The notes: generated by a model from the sequence alone, not told the origin. 64,000 nt of DNA from Ktedonobacter sp. SOSP1-85 (GCF_016587415.1 NZ_BNJI01000003.1:1674001-1738000), one strand, 5' to 3'; positions 33,869-43,826 are shown, counted from the stretch's first letter. Translations and numbers: made by a program.

Positions 33869-34435
33869 ATGTCATCACTTGCAGGTCAGTTACAAGCCCC
33901 CCAGCCGCAAATGAGCGCAGAGGCCGTTGTTGAACTGATGCGGCTTTGTGAGCAGAATGGTATTGAGATCTTTGTTGATGGTGGCTGGGGTGTCGATGCG
34001 TTGCTGGGGAGACAAACGCGCCCACACGCGGACTTAGATATAGCTCTCCAGCACGAGGATGTCCCGAAGCTTCGCGCGCTGCTTGAGGCACGCGGTTATA
34101 AAGATGTCCCTCGTGATGATACGCGGGATTGCAACTTTGTGATGGGCGATGATGAGGGACACGAGGTAGATTTTCACTCCTACACGTTTGATGCTCACGG
34201 AAAACATGTCTTTGGTCTGGAGTACCCGTTGGCTTCCTTGACTGGCAGTGGGTCCATCCAGGGCTACCCCGTGAAATGTATCTCGCCTGAGTGGCTGGTG
34301 AAGTTTCATTCCGGCTACGAACTGGATGAGGATGACTATCACGATGTTTCGCTGCTATGTGATCACTTTGGCATTGCCCTGCCAGCCGAGTACGAGAGGT
34401 TTGTCCGCAATAAGCCTGAAAGGAAGCATTCGTGA
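33869..34435 (+). CDS. Lincosamide-type nucleotidyltransferase
   Basis: A 188-residue protein of the Lnu/ANT(2'')-like fold. The active-site block FVDGGWGVDALLGRQTRPHADLDIAL (residues 36-61) carries the GG and the paired Asp residues that bind metal and nucleotide; HEVDFHSY gives the third acidic residue. Relatives inactivate lincosamides or aminoglycosides by adding AMP. The start at 33869 follows AAAAGGAGAA. Its stop overlaps the start of the exporter gene, so it forms an operon with a heterodimeric ABC exporter, consistent with resistance to one drug or self-protection; the substrate is not proven. Confidence 0.75.
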   Translation: MSSLAGQLQAPQPQMSAEAVVELMRLCEQNGIEIFVDGGWGVDALLGRQTRPHADLDIALQHEDVPKLRALLEARGYKDVPRDDTRDCNFVMGDDEGHEVDFHSYTFDAHGKHVFGLEYPLASLTGSGSIQGYPVKCISPEWLVKFHSGYELDEDDYHDVSLLCDHFGIALPAEYERFVRNKPERKHS

Positions 34436-36180
34436 GCCTTCAACCCTTCAAGCGCTATTTTAGTCTGTTCGCACGCTATCTCAAGCCCCAGTGGGGGAAA
34501 GCCTTGCTTATGTCAGTACTACTGCTCATCAGTATTGGCTTACAACTTTATAACCCAAAGCTGCTGGGCGACTTTATCAACGCGACGTTACAGCAGGGGC
34601 TTGGGCAGGGGCTTGCCTGGCTCGCGTTGCTGTACCTGCTTGTCTCGTTTCTTAACCAGGGGGCCTCAGTCGTCTCGGAGTACCTGTGTGAAAAGGTGGC
34701 CTGGACGGCGACCAACCAGCTCCGCGCCGATCTGCTGTTCCATGTCTTAACTCTCGACCAGGCTTTTCATAAGCAGCATACCCAGGGCGAGTTGCTTGAG
34801 CGCATAGATGGAGATGTCAACGATCTCTCGAACTTCTTCTCGAAGTTTGTGGTGCATATGTTCTTTCACCTTCTGCTCCTGCTAGGGCTGCTGGTCGTGC
34901 TGATCTCAATTGATTGGCGCCTGGGCGTTAGCATGGGAGGATACTGTCTGCTAGTTGTGGTGGCGCTGACCTGGATGCGCCGCCCATCGGTCGAGCGCTG
35001 GGTCGTAGCCCGGCAGGCCAGTGCGGAGTTCTTTGGCTTCCTGGGTGAGTCTCTGGCGGCAACGGAAGATATTCGTGCCAATGGTGGCATGAACTATGTA
35101 TGGCGAAACTTCTATAACCGTTTCTATCGCTGGTATGCTACGACCTGCCATGCTGGCTGGTCGGGAGCCTCGCCCTGGATTATCTCACAGGCGCTCTTTG
35201 CTCTGGGAAGGGTCTTGGGGCTGGTCCTGGGCGCCTATCTCTGGAGTATCGGACTGGCCTCGCCCGGCACAGTCTACCTGATTTTTGTCTATAGCTCTCT
35301 GCTGATGCAGCCCCTGGACCAGGTGCAATGGCAGCTCCAGGATCTCAACAAATCCGAATCCTGCATCCGCCGTATCGAGGGGCTGTTCGCGACGCGCCAG
35401 GCTATCCAGGATGGACCCGGCACAAAGCCAGCCGCTGGAGCGCCCTCGGTGACCTTTGAGCATATCGCCTTTGGTTATAGCCCGGATGAGCCAGTGCTCA
35501 AGGACATGACCTTCCACCTGCCAGCCGGGCATGTCCTGGGCATTGTGGGGCGCACCGGCGGCGGAAAAACGACGGTCACGCGCCTGCTCTTTCGGATGTA
35601 TGATCCGCAGTCCGGCATGATACGACTCAACAATGTGCCGCTCAGGGATATGCGCCTGGGCGAGCTGCGCCAGCGTGTCAGCCTGATTACGCAGGATGTG
35701 CAGCTCTTTAACGCCACGGTTCGCGACAACCTGACGTTTTTCAGGCGCGACATCACGGATGAGCATATCCTCTCGGTTTTGGAGGAGATCGGTCTTCTGC
35801 CCTGGTATGCCTCGCTTTCCCAGGGATTGGAGACCATGCTAGGCGCGAGTGGCGCTGGCCTCTCCGCTGGCGAGGCGCAATTGCTGGCCTTCGCGCGGGT
35901 GTTCTTAACCAATCCAGACCTGGTAGTGCTCGACGAGGCCTCTTCGCGCCTGGACCCTCTGACGCAGAAGCTTATGGAGCAGGGCATGGCGAAGCTTTTT
36001 GCCAACCGGACGGGTATTGTTGTTGCGCACCGCCTGGAGATGCTTCAGCGCGTCGATGATATCCTCGTGATCGAGAATGGTGAGGTCCTAGAGATGGGGT
36101 CACGGGCCGACCTGGTGCGGAATCCAGACTCACACTTTGTACGCTTGCTACAACACGTTGATGGAGCCATATACGCATGA
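34432..36180 (+). CDS. ABC exporter half-transporter, catalytic Walker B subunit
   Basis: A 582-residue protein: six membrane helices (about residues 20-310) and a nucleotide-binding domain. Walker A is GRTGGGKT (373-380), Walker B LVVLDEASS with the catalytic Glu502, and the H-loop VVAHR. Its signature is LSAGE (477-481) instead of LSGGQ. With the next protein, whose Walker B lacks the Glu, it fits a heterodimeric exporter with one working and one degenerate ATP site. It starts at a GTG overlapping the nucleotidyltransferase stop and ends with an ATGA overlap, so the three genes are translationally coupled. Confidence 0.88.
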   Translation: MSLQPFKRYFSLFARYLKPQWGKALLMSVLLLISIGLQLYNPKLLGDFINATLQQGLGQGLAWLALLYLLVSFLNQGASVVSEYLCEKVAWTATNQLRADLLFHVLTLDQAFHKQHTQGELLERIDGDVNDLSNFFSKFVVHMFFHLLLLLGLLVVLISIDWRLGVSMGGYCLLVVVALTWMRRPSVERWVVARQASAEFFGFLGESLAATEDIRANGGMNYVWRNFYNRFYRWYATTCHAGWSGASPWIISQALFALGRVLGLVLGAYLWSIGLASPGTVYLIFVYSSLLMQPLDQVQWQLQDLNKSESCIRRIEGLFATRQAIQDGPGTKPAAGAPSVTFEHIAFGYSPDEPVLKDMTFHLPAGHVLGIVGRTGGGKTTVTRLLFRMYDPQSGMIRLNNVPLRDMRLGELRQRVSLITQDVQLFNATVRDNLTFFRRDITDEHILSVLEEIGLLPWYASLSQGLETMLGASGAGLSAGEAQLLAFARVFLTNPDLVVLDEASSRLDPLTQKLMEQGMAKLFANRTGIVVAHRLEMLQRVDDILVIENGEVLEMGSRADLVRNPDSHFVRLLQHVDGAIYA

Positions 36181-37946
36181 AGACATATCAATTGCTCGGG
36201 GCTTTGACTCGTTACCGCCTTTTTTACAAAGTCAGGATGGTCATTGGCTCCTTTATCAATCATGGCACAATGGTGGTGTTTGGCTTGCTGCTCCAGCAGC
36301 TCTTCGATACGCTCTATCAGAAGCCACACTTTGATGCTGCCCTGGGGCTGCTCCTGGTGACCCTCTTTGGGCTTATCCTGGTTCAGATGGGTATTCAATT
36401 TATCGGCTTTGATAATACCTTGAAGGTGCATTACCCGGTGCGTGGCCTGCTGTGCTGCAACGTCATCGCGCAGATTTTTCAACTACCCGGTGCGCGGGCC
36501 GTCAATGTGACGCCAGGGGAGGCGCTCAATACTCTGCGCGATGACACGGAGATTGTGGCCGATGCGCCGGGTGTGGGCCTGCTTGGAGGCTGGCTCTTCG
36601 CCATTGTGGCCATCGTTATTCTCCTGCGCATCAATGCGTTAATCACGCTGCTGGTACTTGTGCCGCTCGCGCTTGTCATCGTCATCGCCCAGGCTTTGAT
36701 GAAGAGTATGGAGAAGTATCGCGAGGCCAGCCGTAGCGCCACCGGCAAAGTCACGGGCTTGATCGGTGAGATTCTGGGCGCTACGCAGGCCATCCAGGTC
36801 GCGGGCGCCGAGCAGCCCGTCGTCGAGCACTTTCGCCAATTGAGTGATCAACGACTGGTGAAAATGCTGCGTGAGCGCCTGCAAAACGATAGCATCAACG
36901 CCGTACTTGGCAACGCGGTCGGCCTGGGAACGGGCCTGGTTCTCTTTCTCGCCGCTCTCAATGCCCATGTCGCACACCTGAGCATCGGTGATATTGCCCT
37001 CTTTATCTTCTATATCGACTATATCGCGGGCATCATCTCTGGGATTGGAGCGAGCCTGGGAAGCCTCGCGCAGGTCAGGATCTCCTTTGGGCGCTTACTG
37101 GCTTTGATGCAGGCTCAAGGGCAGGAGCGCAAACTGGTCGAACCTCATCCCGTCTCGCTCAAGAAAGAACCATTGCCGATTAATGAGATGGTCGTAAGCT
37201 CTCTTCAGGAGAGGTTGGAGCATATCACAGCTAACGATCTGACCTATCACTATCCAGGAGGTGCGGGAATCGAGGGCATCGACCTGAGTCTGGGGTGTGG
37301 AACGCTCACCGCCATTGTTGGGCGCGTTGGCTCGGGCAAGACGACCCTGGTACGCACGCTGCTGGGCCAGTTGCCCAGAGAGCGAGGCGAGATCCAGTGG
37401 AACGGGAAGCCCGTAGCCGACGCGGCGGCCTTCTTTGTCCCGCCACGCTCGGCCTATACGCCTCAGATCCCTCATCTCTTTAGCGACACCTTGCAGGCCA
37501 ACATCCTGCTTGGCCAGGTCGAGGGACAGGCAGACATCCAGACAGCGCTCTCTCAAGCCGTGTTAGACCGTGATGTCGCGGATTTTTCCCAGGGCGTGCA
37601 GACGGAGATCGGCACGCGCGGTATGAAGCTCTCTGGTGGTCAGGTCCAGCGCACCGCCGCCGCGCGTATGCTGGCGCGCCCGGCTGAACTACTCGTCCTG
37701 GACGATCTCTCCAGCGCCCTGGACGTGGAGACCGAGAGCCTGCTCTGGCAGAGGCTCTTCGCCCGGCGCGAGCAGACCTACCTGGTCGTCACCCATCGCC
37801 AGGCAGTCCTGCGCCGCGCCGATCACATCCTTGTGCTCAAAGACGGCCAGCTTGAAGCCCAGGGAACCCTGGACCACTTGCTAGTGCACTCCGACGAGAT
37901 GCGTGCCCTCTGGCACGATGAGCAGGATAAGCACGTTGGGGAGTGA
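36177..37946 (+). CDS. ABC exporter half-transporter, degenerate Walker B subunit
   Basis: A 589-residue partner of the preceding protein, with six membrane helices and a nucleotide-binding domain. Walker A GRVGSGKT (382-389) and signature LSGGQ (485-489) are canonical, but Walker B reads LLVLDDLSS, with Asp510 where the catalytic Glu should be. The degenerate site therefore combines this Walker B with the partner's LSAGE, exactly as in TM287/288-type exporters. The pair probably expels a drug or lipid-like compound. Confidence 0.88.
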   Translation: MKTYQLLGALTRYRLFYKVRMVIGSFINHGTMVVFGLLLQQLFDTLYQKPHFDAALGLLLVTLFGLILVQMGIQFIGFDNTLKVHYPVRGLLCCNVIAQIFQLPGARAVNVTPGEALNTLRDDTEIVADAPGVGLLGGWLFAIVAIVILLRINALITLLVLVPLALVIVIAQALMKSMEKYREASRSATGKVTGLIGEILGATQAIQVAGAEQPVVEHFRQLSDQRLVKMLRERLQNDSINAVLGNAVGLGTGLVLFLAALNAHVAHLSIGDIALFIFYIDYIAGIISGIGASLGSLAQVRISFGRLLALMQAQGQERKLVEPHPVSLKKEPLPINEMVVSSLQERLEHITANDLTYHYPGGAGIEGIDLSLGCGTLTAIVGRVGSGKTTLVRTLLGQLPRERGEIQWNGKPVADAAAFFVPPRSAYTPQIPHLFSDTLQANILLGQVEGQADIQTALSQAVLDRDVADFSQGVQTEIGTRGMKLSGGQVQRTAAARMLARPAELLVLDDLSSALDVETESLLWQRLFARREQTYLVVTHRQAVLRRADHILVLKDGQLEAQGTLDHLLVHSDEMRALWHDEQDKHVGE

Positions 37947-37981
37947 CTGGCATATCTGTTACATGAAGAAGGGATTTATCT

Positions 37982-38279
37982 ATGTATGACAGAAAAAAGA
38001 GCAACCCCTGGCTGCGAGAAAATATTGAGCGCCTGTGCCGTGAGCCAGGAGCGAGACAGCTCCTCAATCTGGAGCGCCAGAATCTGCTGAGTATTGATCT
38101 GACCAATTCCGATCTAGCTGATATTCATCGATATTCTACCTGGCATCACTTGTGGAGGCCTACTTGCTCAAAGGCAGTGCCTTTACCTGGCCATCATCGC
38201 TGGTATCATTCCCACGCTGCGCGCTATTCCTCTCGTTCACCCCATGCGTATCTCACATATAGCATAACGAGAAATAAGA
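37982..38279 (+). pseudogene. Possible decayed gene after the exporter
   Basis: An ATG with GAAGAAGGG upstream opens a frame, MYDRKKSNPWLRENIERLCR and so on for about 55 residues, that reads like real protein. Past about 38115 a second frame gives LLAQRQCLYLAIIAGIIPTL-like hydrophobic sequence up to a stop near 38269. A frameshifted small membrane protein would explain this, but no homolog is recognised. Confidence 0.3.
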
Positions 38280-38363
38280 GATGGAAACATAGCCACCGCA
38301 GACGCTTTTACAGTTGAAAAGAGAAACTTTTTCTTGTCAGGAGTAACACCAAAAAGAAGGGAG

Positions 38364-39302
38364 CTACGCCAGATTGCGTCGATAGGAGATCTCTTCTTTT
38401 ACTGTGCTAAATCCCAGCTTTCGATAGTCCGCGAGCGTCTCAGGAGCTTCTCCCCAGGCTTCGAGTTCGAGTACTGTTGACTGTTGGGGTAAGAGCCAGC
38501 CTATGACAGTCAGGAGGAGCTGAAGCGCCAGGTTGCCCTCACGGTACTGCGTAACAATGCCAGGGGCGTCAATAAGCGCGGTTCGGACTTCTCCTTCTTG
38601 TTCGCTCAATGTGGCACGACAGGTGCCAGCGATGGAGCCATCAGGCGCGAAGAGCAGAAATATGCCGGCGGGATTGAGGTGGGGGAGGAACCGGGCCACG
38701 TCCTCTTGCGTACATTGTAGATGGCCCCAATAGCCTTCATAACTGCGATTGAGCGCTTCCACATAGAGGTCTACGCGTCTGACCTGGTCGTAGCTGCGTA
38801 TGGTAAAGCCCTGAGGGAGTACTGGAGTTGCAAAGGGCTGTATATCCGCCAGGCTCAGGCGTACATAGGTTGAAACAGGCTCAAACTTCTGGGCTTGAAC
38901 AAAGAGGTTGGCACCTTCATTCTGAACGGGAACATAGGCACGGAATGCCTGCGAATCAAGTTCGTTAGCCCGTTCAAGTAGATACGCCAGAAGTTGGCTT
39001 CCGATACCTTGTCGCCTCCATAAGGGATGAACGTAAATGGAGAGATCAGCATTAGGGTCATTGGGTGTCTTTTGCAGCAATCCATATCCAACCAGGGAGG
39101 TACTATCTGGAAGAGCGACGACCCAATTGTTGAGTGCTGGATCTTGACCAGACCAGGTGAGCTGTTCGCGCAAGAAGTCCTCGCTTACCTGCTCGCCAGT
39201 CTGGTCAGCCTGCTCAACTTCCTGGAGCAGCTTGACCAGGGCAATCAGATCATCCTGAAGATTGAGTTTACGATAGATCAGTGAGCTAGCAGCTTGCTGC
39301 AT
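38364..39302 (-). CDS. Tandem GNAT acetyltransferase
   Basis: A 312-residue protein with two acetyltransferase domains. The first (about residues 8-150) has the acetyl-CoA loop VHPLWRRQGIGSQLLAYLLERA; the second (about 160-312) is more degenerate (APGIVTQYREGNLALQLLLTVI). Such tandem GNATs include mycothiol synthase-like and drug acetyltransferases; the substrate is unknown. The start at 39302 follows GAGAGGA; a longer frame to 39329 does not. Confidence 0.8.
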   Translation of the reverse strand: MQQAASSLIYRKLNLQDDLIALVKLLQEVEQADQTGEQVSEDFLREQLTWSGQDPALNNWVVALPDSTSLVGYGLLQKTPNDPNADLSIYVHPLWRRQGIGSQLLAYLLERANELDSQAFRAYVPVQNEGANLFVQAQKFEPVSTYVRLSLADIQPFATPVLPQGFTIRSYDQVRRVDLYVEALNRSYEGYWGHLQCTQEDVARFLPHLNPAGIFLLFAPDGSIAGTCRATLSEQEGEVRTALIDAPGIVTQYREGNLALQLLLTVIGWLLPQQSTVLELEAWGEAPETLADYRKLGFSTVKEEISYRRNLA

Positions 39303-39415
39303 TAAAAGTCGTCCTCTCTCTAAAAACATGCGAAATCGCCAACTTCTATAGAGATACGTTCCACAATAGCGCTAACTCACAAATCGAGCCAGGATCTGCT
39401 GTTCTCACCCGTTGT

Positions 39416-39615
39416 TCAGTTCACGATTGCAATGGCGAAGCCTCCCCATGCGCGCTCCTTACCCGTCTTTTTCCCAAGAGTGTGTTGCTCAACAAGTGAG
39501 AGTCCACAAGGCTGAAGGAGCTCGGCAAGGCGCTCCCTTGTCGGAGGCAGGCTTTCAATCCCGAATTTCAGCGGCTCGCCAGCAGCTCTGGTGGCTATTC
39601 TTGCGTCTCAAACTG
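39416..39615 (-). pseudogene. Remnant of a SAM-dependent methyltransferase
   Basis: Reading leftwards, the frame encodes GEPLKFGIESLPPTRERLAE..LLQPCGLSLVEQHTLG and ends IAIVN at a TGA (39416-39418). This resembles the C-terminus of a class I methyltransferase of the TIGR00027 type. The frame is blocked by a stop near 39616 and no SAM-binding motif is found upstream, so only the tail is left. Confidence 0.5.
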
Positions 39616-39697
39616 CATCATCTTTATCCTCACGTCACCAATCATCGAGATTGACCATTCTTTGTCTGGAATATCCATCACCGTTCTGGAATGGTTC

Positions 39698-40315
39698 TTA
39701 TCCAAAAGGTTGGCGGATCACCGTGCGCATCTTGTTTGGGGCAACTCTCCGCAGATCGTTTAGATAGATCTCGTGATGTTTCCCACGAAAGGTATATCCC
39801 TGTTCCTCCAGAAAACGGTGAAGCTTCTCGATCGTTGGCCCTTCATCTGCAAATGGACCAATATGCATGATCTGGGCCGCTGTTCCCTCGGAGAAGTGCT
39901 CCAGACGTATCTTCTCCAGCGCGCGCAGATTCTTCTTTCGCTGTGCCTGTCTGCATGCTTCAGCAAACCATTCCTCAGTCACACAATCTGGCTGCATCAT
40001 CATCATCGTCCATTGCCAGTCTTCACGTGGAGCATCCCTGCCACCATCAGCCCACCAGAGTCCCTCAAGCGGCATCACTGCATAGTCAATGGCCGCTTCT
40101 TTCTTGAGCAAGAACTTGGTGGTATAGGCAACCGTATAGAGTGCCTCAATTGCATCTTTGTACTCCTGTGCCGTATTGGGATCACCTTTCCCATCCAGCA
40201 TCAGAAACTGCATTGCAGGAACCTCTACGATCACGACCTCCTGTACAGGAGGGGTATAGAGGTGTTTCAAATCTGTTTTGAGATCCAGTTTTATTGGCTC
40301 AATGCTTCTATTCAT
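39698..40315 (-). CDS. GyrI-like small-molecule-binding protein
   Basis: A 205-residue protein. EVPAMQFLMLDGKGDPNTAQEYKDAIEALY is the typical opening of the GyrI-like (SOUL/AraC effector) fold, here as two repeats, and HHEIYLNDLRRVAPNKMRTVIRQP the typical end. Members bind or hydrolyse hydrophobic or electrophilic small molecules and confer tolerance. It has no DNA-binding domain. Confidence 0.82.
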   Translation of the reverse strand: MNRSIEPIKLDLKTDLKHLYTPPVQEVVIVEVPAMQFLMLDGKGDPNTAQEYKDAIEALYTVAYTTKFLLKKEAAIDYAVMPLEGLWWADGGRDAPREDWQWTMMMMQPDCVTEEWFAEACRQAQRKKNLRALEKIRLEHFSEGTAAQIMHIGPFADEGPTIEKLHRFLEEQGYTFRGKHHEIYLNDLRRVAPNKMRTVIRQPFG

Positions 40316-40429
40316 ACATTCCTACTTTCTGTGTGTTCTTTTCGCCCAAAAAGCGAGATGGACGCGCCTTCCCTGCCGCTGCTCGCCTAGTATCTCTTCC
40401 CTACCAATTTCGATCTGGACTGCCCACTA

Positions 40430-40582
40430 GGAGCGGGAAATACGGCCCTGATCTTCTTTGCCGGGCTGAATAGTAGTATTCCGCAGACACTCTATGAAGC
40501 GGCACGCATTGATGGTGCCAACCGGTTGACGTCGTTTCTGCGCATTACCTTCCCTCTTCTTTCTCCGGTCATCAGCCTGTAA
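40430..40582 (+). pseudogene. Fragment of a sugar ABC permease
   Basis: An open stretch of 51 codons encodes LIFFAGLNSSIPQTLYEAAR and IDGANRLTSFLRITFPLLSP, which is the EAA loop and flanking helix of a MalF/UgpA-type permease, then stops. No start or other part of the gene is present. It is probably a relic of a decayed sugar operon. Confidence 0.7.
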
Positions 40583-40619
40583 GAACTGTCTCCCTGTCAG
40601 ATCGAGGTGGGTTTGTTCT

Positions 40620-41861
40620 CTAGTGCACTCGATTCTCTGCCGATGATATCTTAACTGCCTCCCCACGCGCATCATGCCGACCAAGCCTCCACCAGATGCT
40701 GAGCATGATTCCTGTGAGACCAAGCAGATACAGAGGAACTGTCCAGAAGCCAATCTGCTGAATTAGTGCGCCTGCCGATAAAGGAAGAAGCGAGACGCCA
40801 ACAATATTCATCGTCATCATCAAGCTTAATGATCTTACGAGAAGAGGCTTTTCCACCAGATGAGGAACCAGAGAAATTACCGTTGGATAGATGGGACCCT
40901 CACTCAAGCCAACGAGCAGGCTGAAAACCACCACGCCTGTTCCTCCTGGAAGAAGCCAGAACAACACTAATCCCAGGGTAATACCACCAAGACAAGCAAA
41001 GATCAGATTGGTCCTGCTGAGATGGAAACGTTCGGCAAGGGCATGCAAGAAGAGGCGTGCAAAGAGCAGGCTGATCCAGAAACCACTCATCAGTATGCTT
41101 GCAAAAGACGGGGTGAGATGTCGCTCGTTAAGTGCAAAACTGTATAACCAACTACTCAAAACACCGTGCAGGCCTGCCTGGGATGCGATAAACACTCCAA
41201 TGAGCCACACCTGTGGGCTCGCGAGTGTCGCCAACCACAACATGTGCCCTTGCTTCTGGATGCTTCGAGCATCACTTACTACATGCGAGGTATTGGCAGC
41301 TATCCTGGGGAGGTGTCTTGCCAAACCGCAGAGCAGCAAAAGCGGCAAACACAACCCACCAAGAAGGAAAAAGATACTGTTCCATCTCCAGTGAGTGGTC
41401 AGCAGGATACCCGCAGTCAGAGGACCTATGAGCCCTCCAATCCCAAAACCCGCCTGACTCAGGTTGAGCCAGGTAGCACTGCGGGGAAATTGAGCCATCA
41501 TAGTGGTAAAACTGGTATCCAGAAGCCCAGTTCCCAGGCCAATGAGCCCATAGGCTCCAATTGCTATTAGTAAAGGAGGCATCATCCCCAGGATGAAGGT
41601 ATTCAGAAGCAAGATCAGCGCTCCGAGGATCATCACATGGTAGATACTCCATTTTTCGATCATCTGACCACTACTCAACACGGCGCACACATATCCCAGA
41701 GCGCTTGCTACAAAAAATGGTCCGACGGTTGCCGGAGTTAAATGGTAAAAGACCATGAGATCAGGCAGGATGATTCCCCATGCTCCTGATTGGAAACCAA
41801 ACAAAAATAATCCCAGAAAAGCAGAGCCAATCAGAAGTCGCTGGGGAGGAGAAAGTGACAT
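40620..41861 (-). CDS. Major facilitator superfamily transporter
   Basis: A 413-residue carrier with about 12 hydrophobic helices. The layout, with FGFQSGAWGIILPDLMVFYHL in helix 1 and LNLSQAGFGIGGLIGPLTAG in helix 5, resembles the fucose/YbjJ-type sugar or drug MFS group. The start at 41861 follows AAAGGA; a frame five codons longer exists. The substrate is unknown. The 425 bp between it and the divergent DUF6194 gene show no gene I can support. Confidence 0.8.
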   Translation of the reverse strand: MSLSPPQRLLIGSAFLGLFLFGFQSGAWGIILPDLMVFYHLTPATVGPFFVASALGYVCAVLSSGQMIEKWSIYHVMILGALILLLNTFILGMMPPLLIAIGAYGLIGLGTGLLDTSFTTMMAQFPRSATWLNLSQAGFGIGGLIGPLTAGILLTTHWRWNSIFFLLGGLCLPLLLLCGLARHLPRIAANTSHVVSDARSIQKQGHMLWLATLASPQVWLIGVFIASQAGLHGVLSSWLYSFALNERHLTPSFASILMSGFWISLLFARLFLHALAERFHLSRTNLIFACLGGITLGLVLFWLLPGGTGVVVFSLLVGLSEGPIYPTVISLVPHLVEKPLLVRSLSLMMTMNIVGVSLLPLSAGALIQQIGFWTVPLYLLGLTGIMLSIWWRLGRHDARGEAVKISSAENRVH

Positions 41862-42302
41862 TCCAGTTCCTTTCATTATCTACAGAAAGAGCAGGGCTAA
41901 GAAATAGAAGTATAGATTAAAAGAGGTGGTTTTTATATGGTATAAGAGGGTCAGTTCTTGACATCAAGCACTGGAGCACGCTTTTTTCTCTAGAAGGGAA
42001 GGATCAGGATACTTATGAAGAGAGTGAATTTCAAAGCAATTGTTTATCACTCCAGGTGACTACAATCGATGGTAGCTGTTTAGGAGCGACACCAACAGTC
42101 ATGTAAAACCTTCAAGTTGCTTTAGAGGCTTCTTCAGATTTTCCTTCTGCTCTCTACTATGTGATCTAGCAGCTGGAGCTTGAATATGTCACTGTCGGTA
42201 TCCATCGCAAACGCTATGCGTTGTCTGAGTCTCCAATTGGGCATGAGTGTTGTACAGTAGAGATGTGATCAAAGCAACGTAGTCAGGAAAGGACCAATAC
42301 TC

Positions 42303-42779
42303 ATGAATGAATCTGAGATCAGCCAGTATATCATTGGGACATTTGAGGGCGTAGATGTGGTGGTCGCTTCGGGCGACAGCTTCTTCTTCTACAACCCAGA
42401 TAGTAACGTACCGCCGGATCACAGGTTTCCGTTTGTGACACTTGTGACCAGCGATATTAATGACCAGTTCTCTAACCTCAACCGCCCGTCGGTCTTTCGC
42501 TTGAATATCGGCATTAGCAAGCAGACGTTTCGCTCGCTCTTTGGCGAACCCTCGTATCCTTCCGGCAGAGACAGCGCGGCGATCAGCGGCGAAAACTCTA
42601 GCGACTACGACTTCACTGCCCTGGATCAAATAATGCCTCACCCTGTGTATGGCCGAATGTTATGGGTGTGCGTGCTTAACCCGAGTGAGGAGACGTTTGA
42701 AACGAAAGTGCGGCAGCTTCTGGCCGAGGCGTATGACCTGGCAGTGAGCAAGTACAAGAGACGGGTAGCTCGCGGGTAG
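42303..42779 (+). CDS. DUF6194-family protein
   Basis: A 158-residue soluble protein. The pattern DSFFFYNPDSNVPPDHRFPFVTLVT, RPSVFRLNIGISKQTFRSLFG, YDFTALDQIMPHPVYG and LNPSEETFE matches the DUF6194 family (luciferase-like/MmcQ-related fold), function unknown. A GAAAGGA site lies before the ATG. A group II intron sits 43 bp downstream. Confidence 0.75.
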   Translation: MNESEISQYIIGTFEGVDVVVASGDSFFFYNPDSNVPPDHRFPFVTLVTSDINDQFSNLNRPSVFRLNIGISKQTFRSLFGEPSYPSGRDSAAISGENSSDYDFTALDQIMPHPVYGRMLWVCVLNPSEETFETKVRQLLAEAYDLAVSKYKRRVARG

Positions 42780-42822
42780 GCTCCAACCGGAGAAGATGAA
42801 ACCATATGAGGTAGGCCCAGGA

Positions 42823-43522
42823 GTGCGCCTGTTTGCTTATCGAGGAGTTGCTTAAAGAGCCGTACTTGAGTAGTGGTACGAGGGGTAAGCGGCCTGCGTC
42901 CAGCAGTGGCACTGTTGGGGGTGGGAAGCCCGCTGACAATGTACCGGATGGGTCTAGCCAAAAGAGCCATCGGGCTACCCCTGCGATCTATGCTGACGAA
43001 TGGGGCATTGCCCCGTGAAGGAACCTGCGTAAGTGTCGTTACGCGCCGCCAGGGGGAAATGGCTGATACCCCCTAGCCAAAATGGCATGGCGGCTGGCCC
43101 ATCGGATTCCTAGTCCGATGAGTGCTACTTCATAGTCCGCCCGGCGTAAAGCAGGCAGCTACGGATTGCTATCACTTCTCGATGGGCGCATCAGGGAACG
43201 CTCACACCGCCAGTGCTCGTAAGAGCCGCGAGAATGCCAGCGGGCGGGAGAGCGGACGGAGGCGGCGTAGTAGCCAAATGCCTTCCTGTAATGGGAAGGA
43301 TAAGGTGAAGGTCCGCCAGGGTAAGTCTTCGAAAAACGGAATAAACAGATGAAGGGAGGAATGCAGATGACGAGAGGCTAGACCTCTTGGTGCACCTCCC
43401 CATGGGTTTCCATGAATCTGCTCTCCGTGAGTACTTGGACCCAACTGGAAAGCGCAGTGCGGTGAAAGTCGCACGCTGCGTTTGGAGCGGGGGAAAGGCC
43501 ATGAGGCCCTACCTATCGCTAC
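42823..43522 (+). mobile_element. Group II intron without an intron-encoded protein
   Basis: The 5' end reads GTGCGCC, the group II consensus start. Domain V is a complete 34-nt hairpin at 43450-43483: AGC triad at 43451-43453, GAAA-type tetraloop, 2-base bulge CG and matching lower stem. Domain VI follows, with a bulged A in CCTATC and an end near 43522. In domain IV, GGGAGGAATGCAG precedes an ATG whose frame ends after four codons (MTRG), where the reverse transcriptase should start. The ribozyme seems complete but the protein is deleted, so mobility would need a helper in trans. Confidence 0.85.
43450..43483 (+). ncRNA. Group II intron domain V
   Basis: The 34-nt catalytic hairpin: lower stem AAGCGCAG/CTGCGTTT, upper stem TGCG/CGCA, GTGAAAGT loop region, 2-nt bulge. 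All invariant positions that can be judged are kept. Confidence 0.88.
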
Positions 43523-43826
43523 TACATGTATAAATCTATCACTCACTATGAGCGATCTTTACACGTATCCTGGGCTTACTGACAATTGGTAAATGATGTG
43601 AAGAGTGAGCAGGTTTTGGCCTCAAGGGTTGGCATTTGCCCCGAAGGTTGAGCAGTACAACCATTGATCGGAGGAGGAAGCGCCTCTGAAGCCATTTGCA
43701 GTGCGCCGTTTTTGTAAATTCGCGGTGATAAGAGAGGTCTTGTCGCCCCTAAGAGGGAAAATGATAATTACTACCAGCAGTATGGTTCATACTTTTGGTT
43801 CATTGTCCAGGCTATCAAGGGGGATT

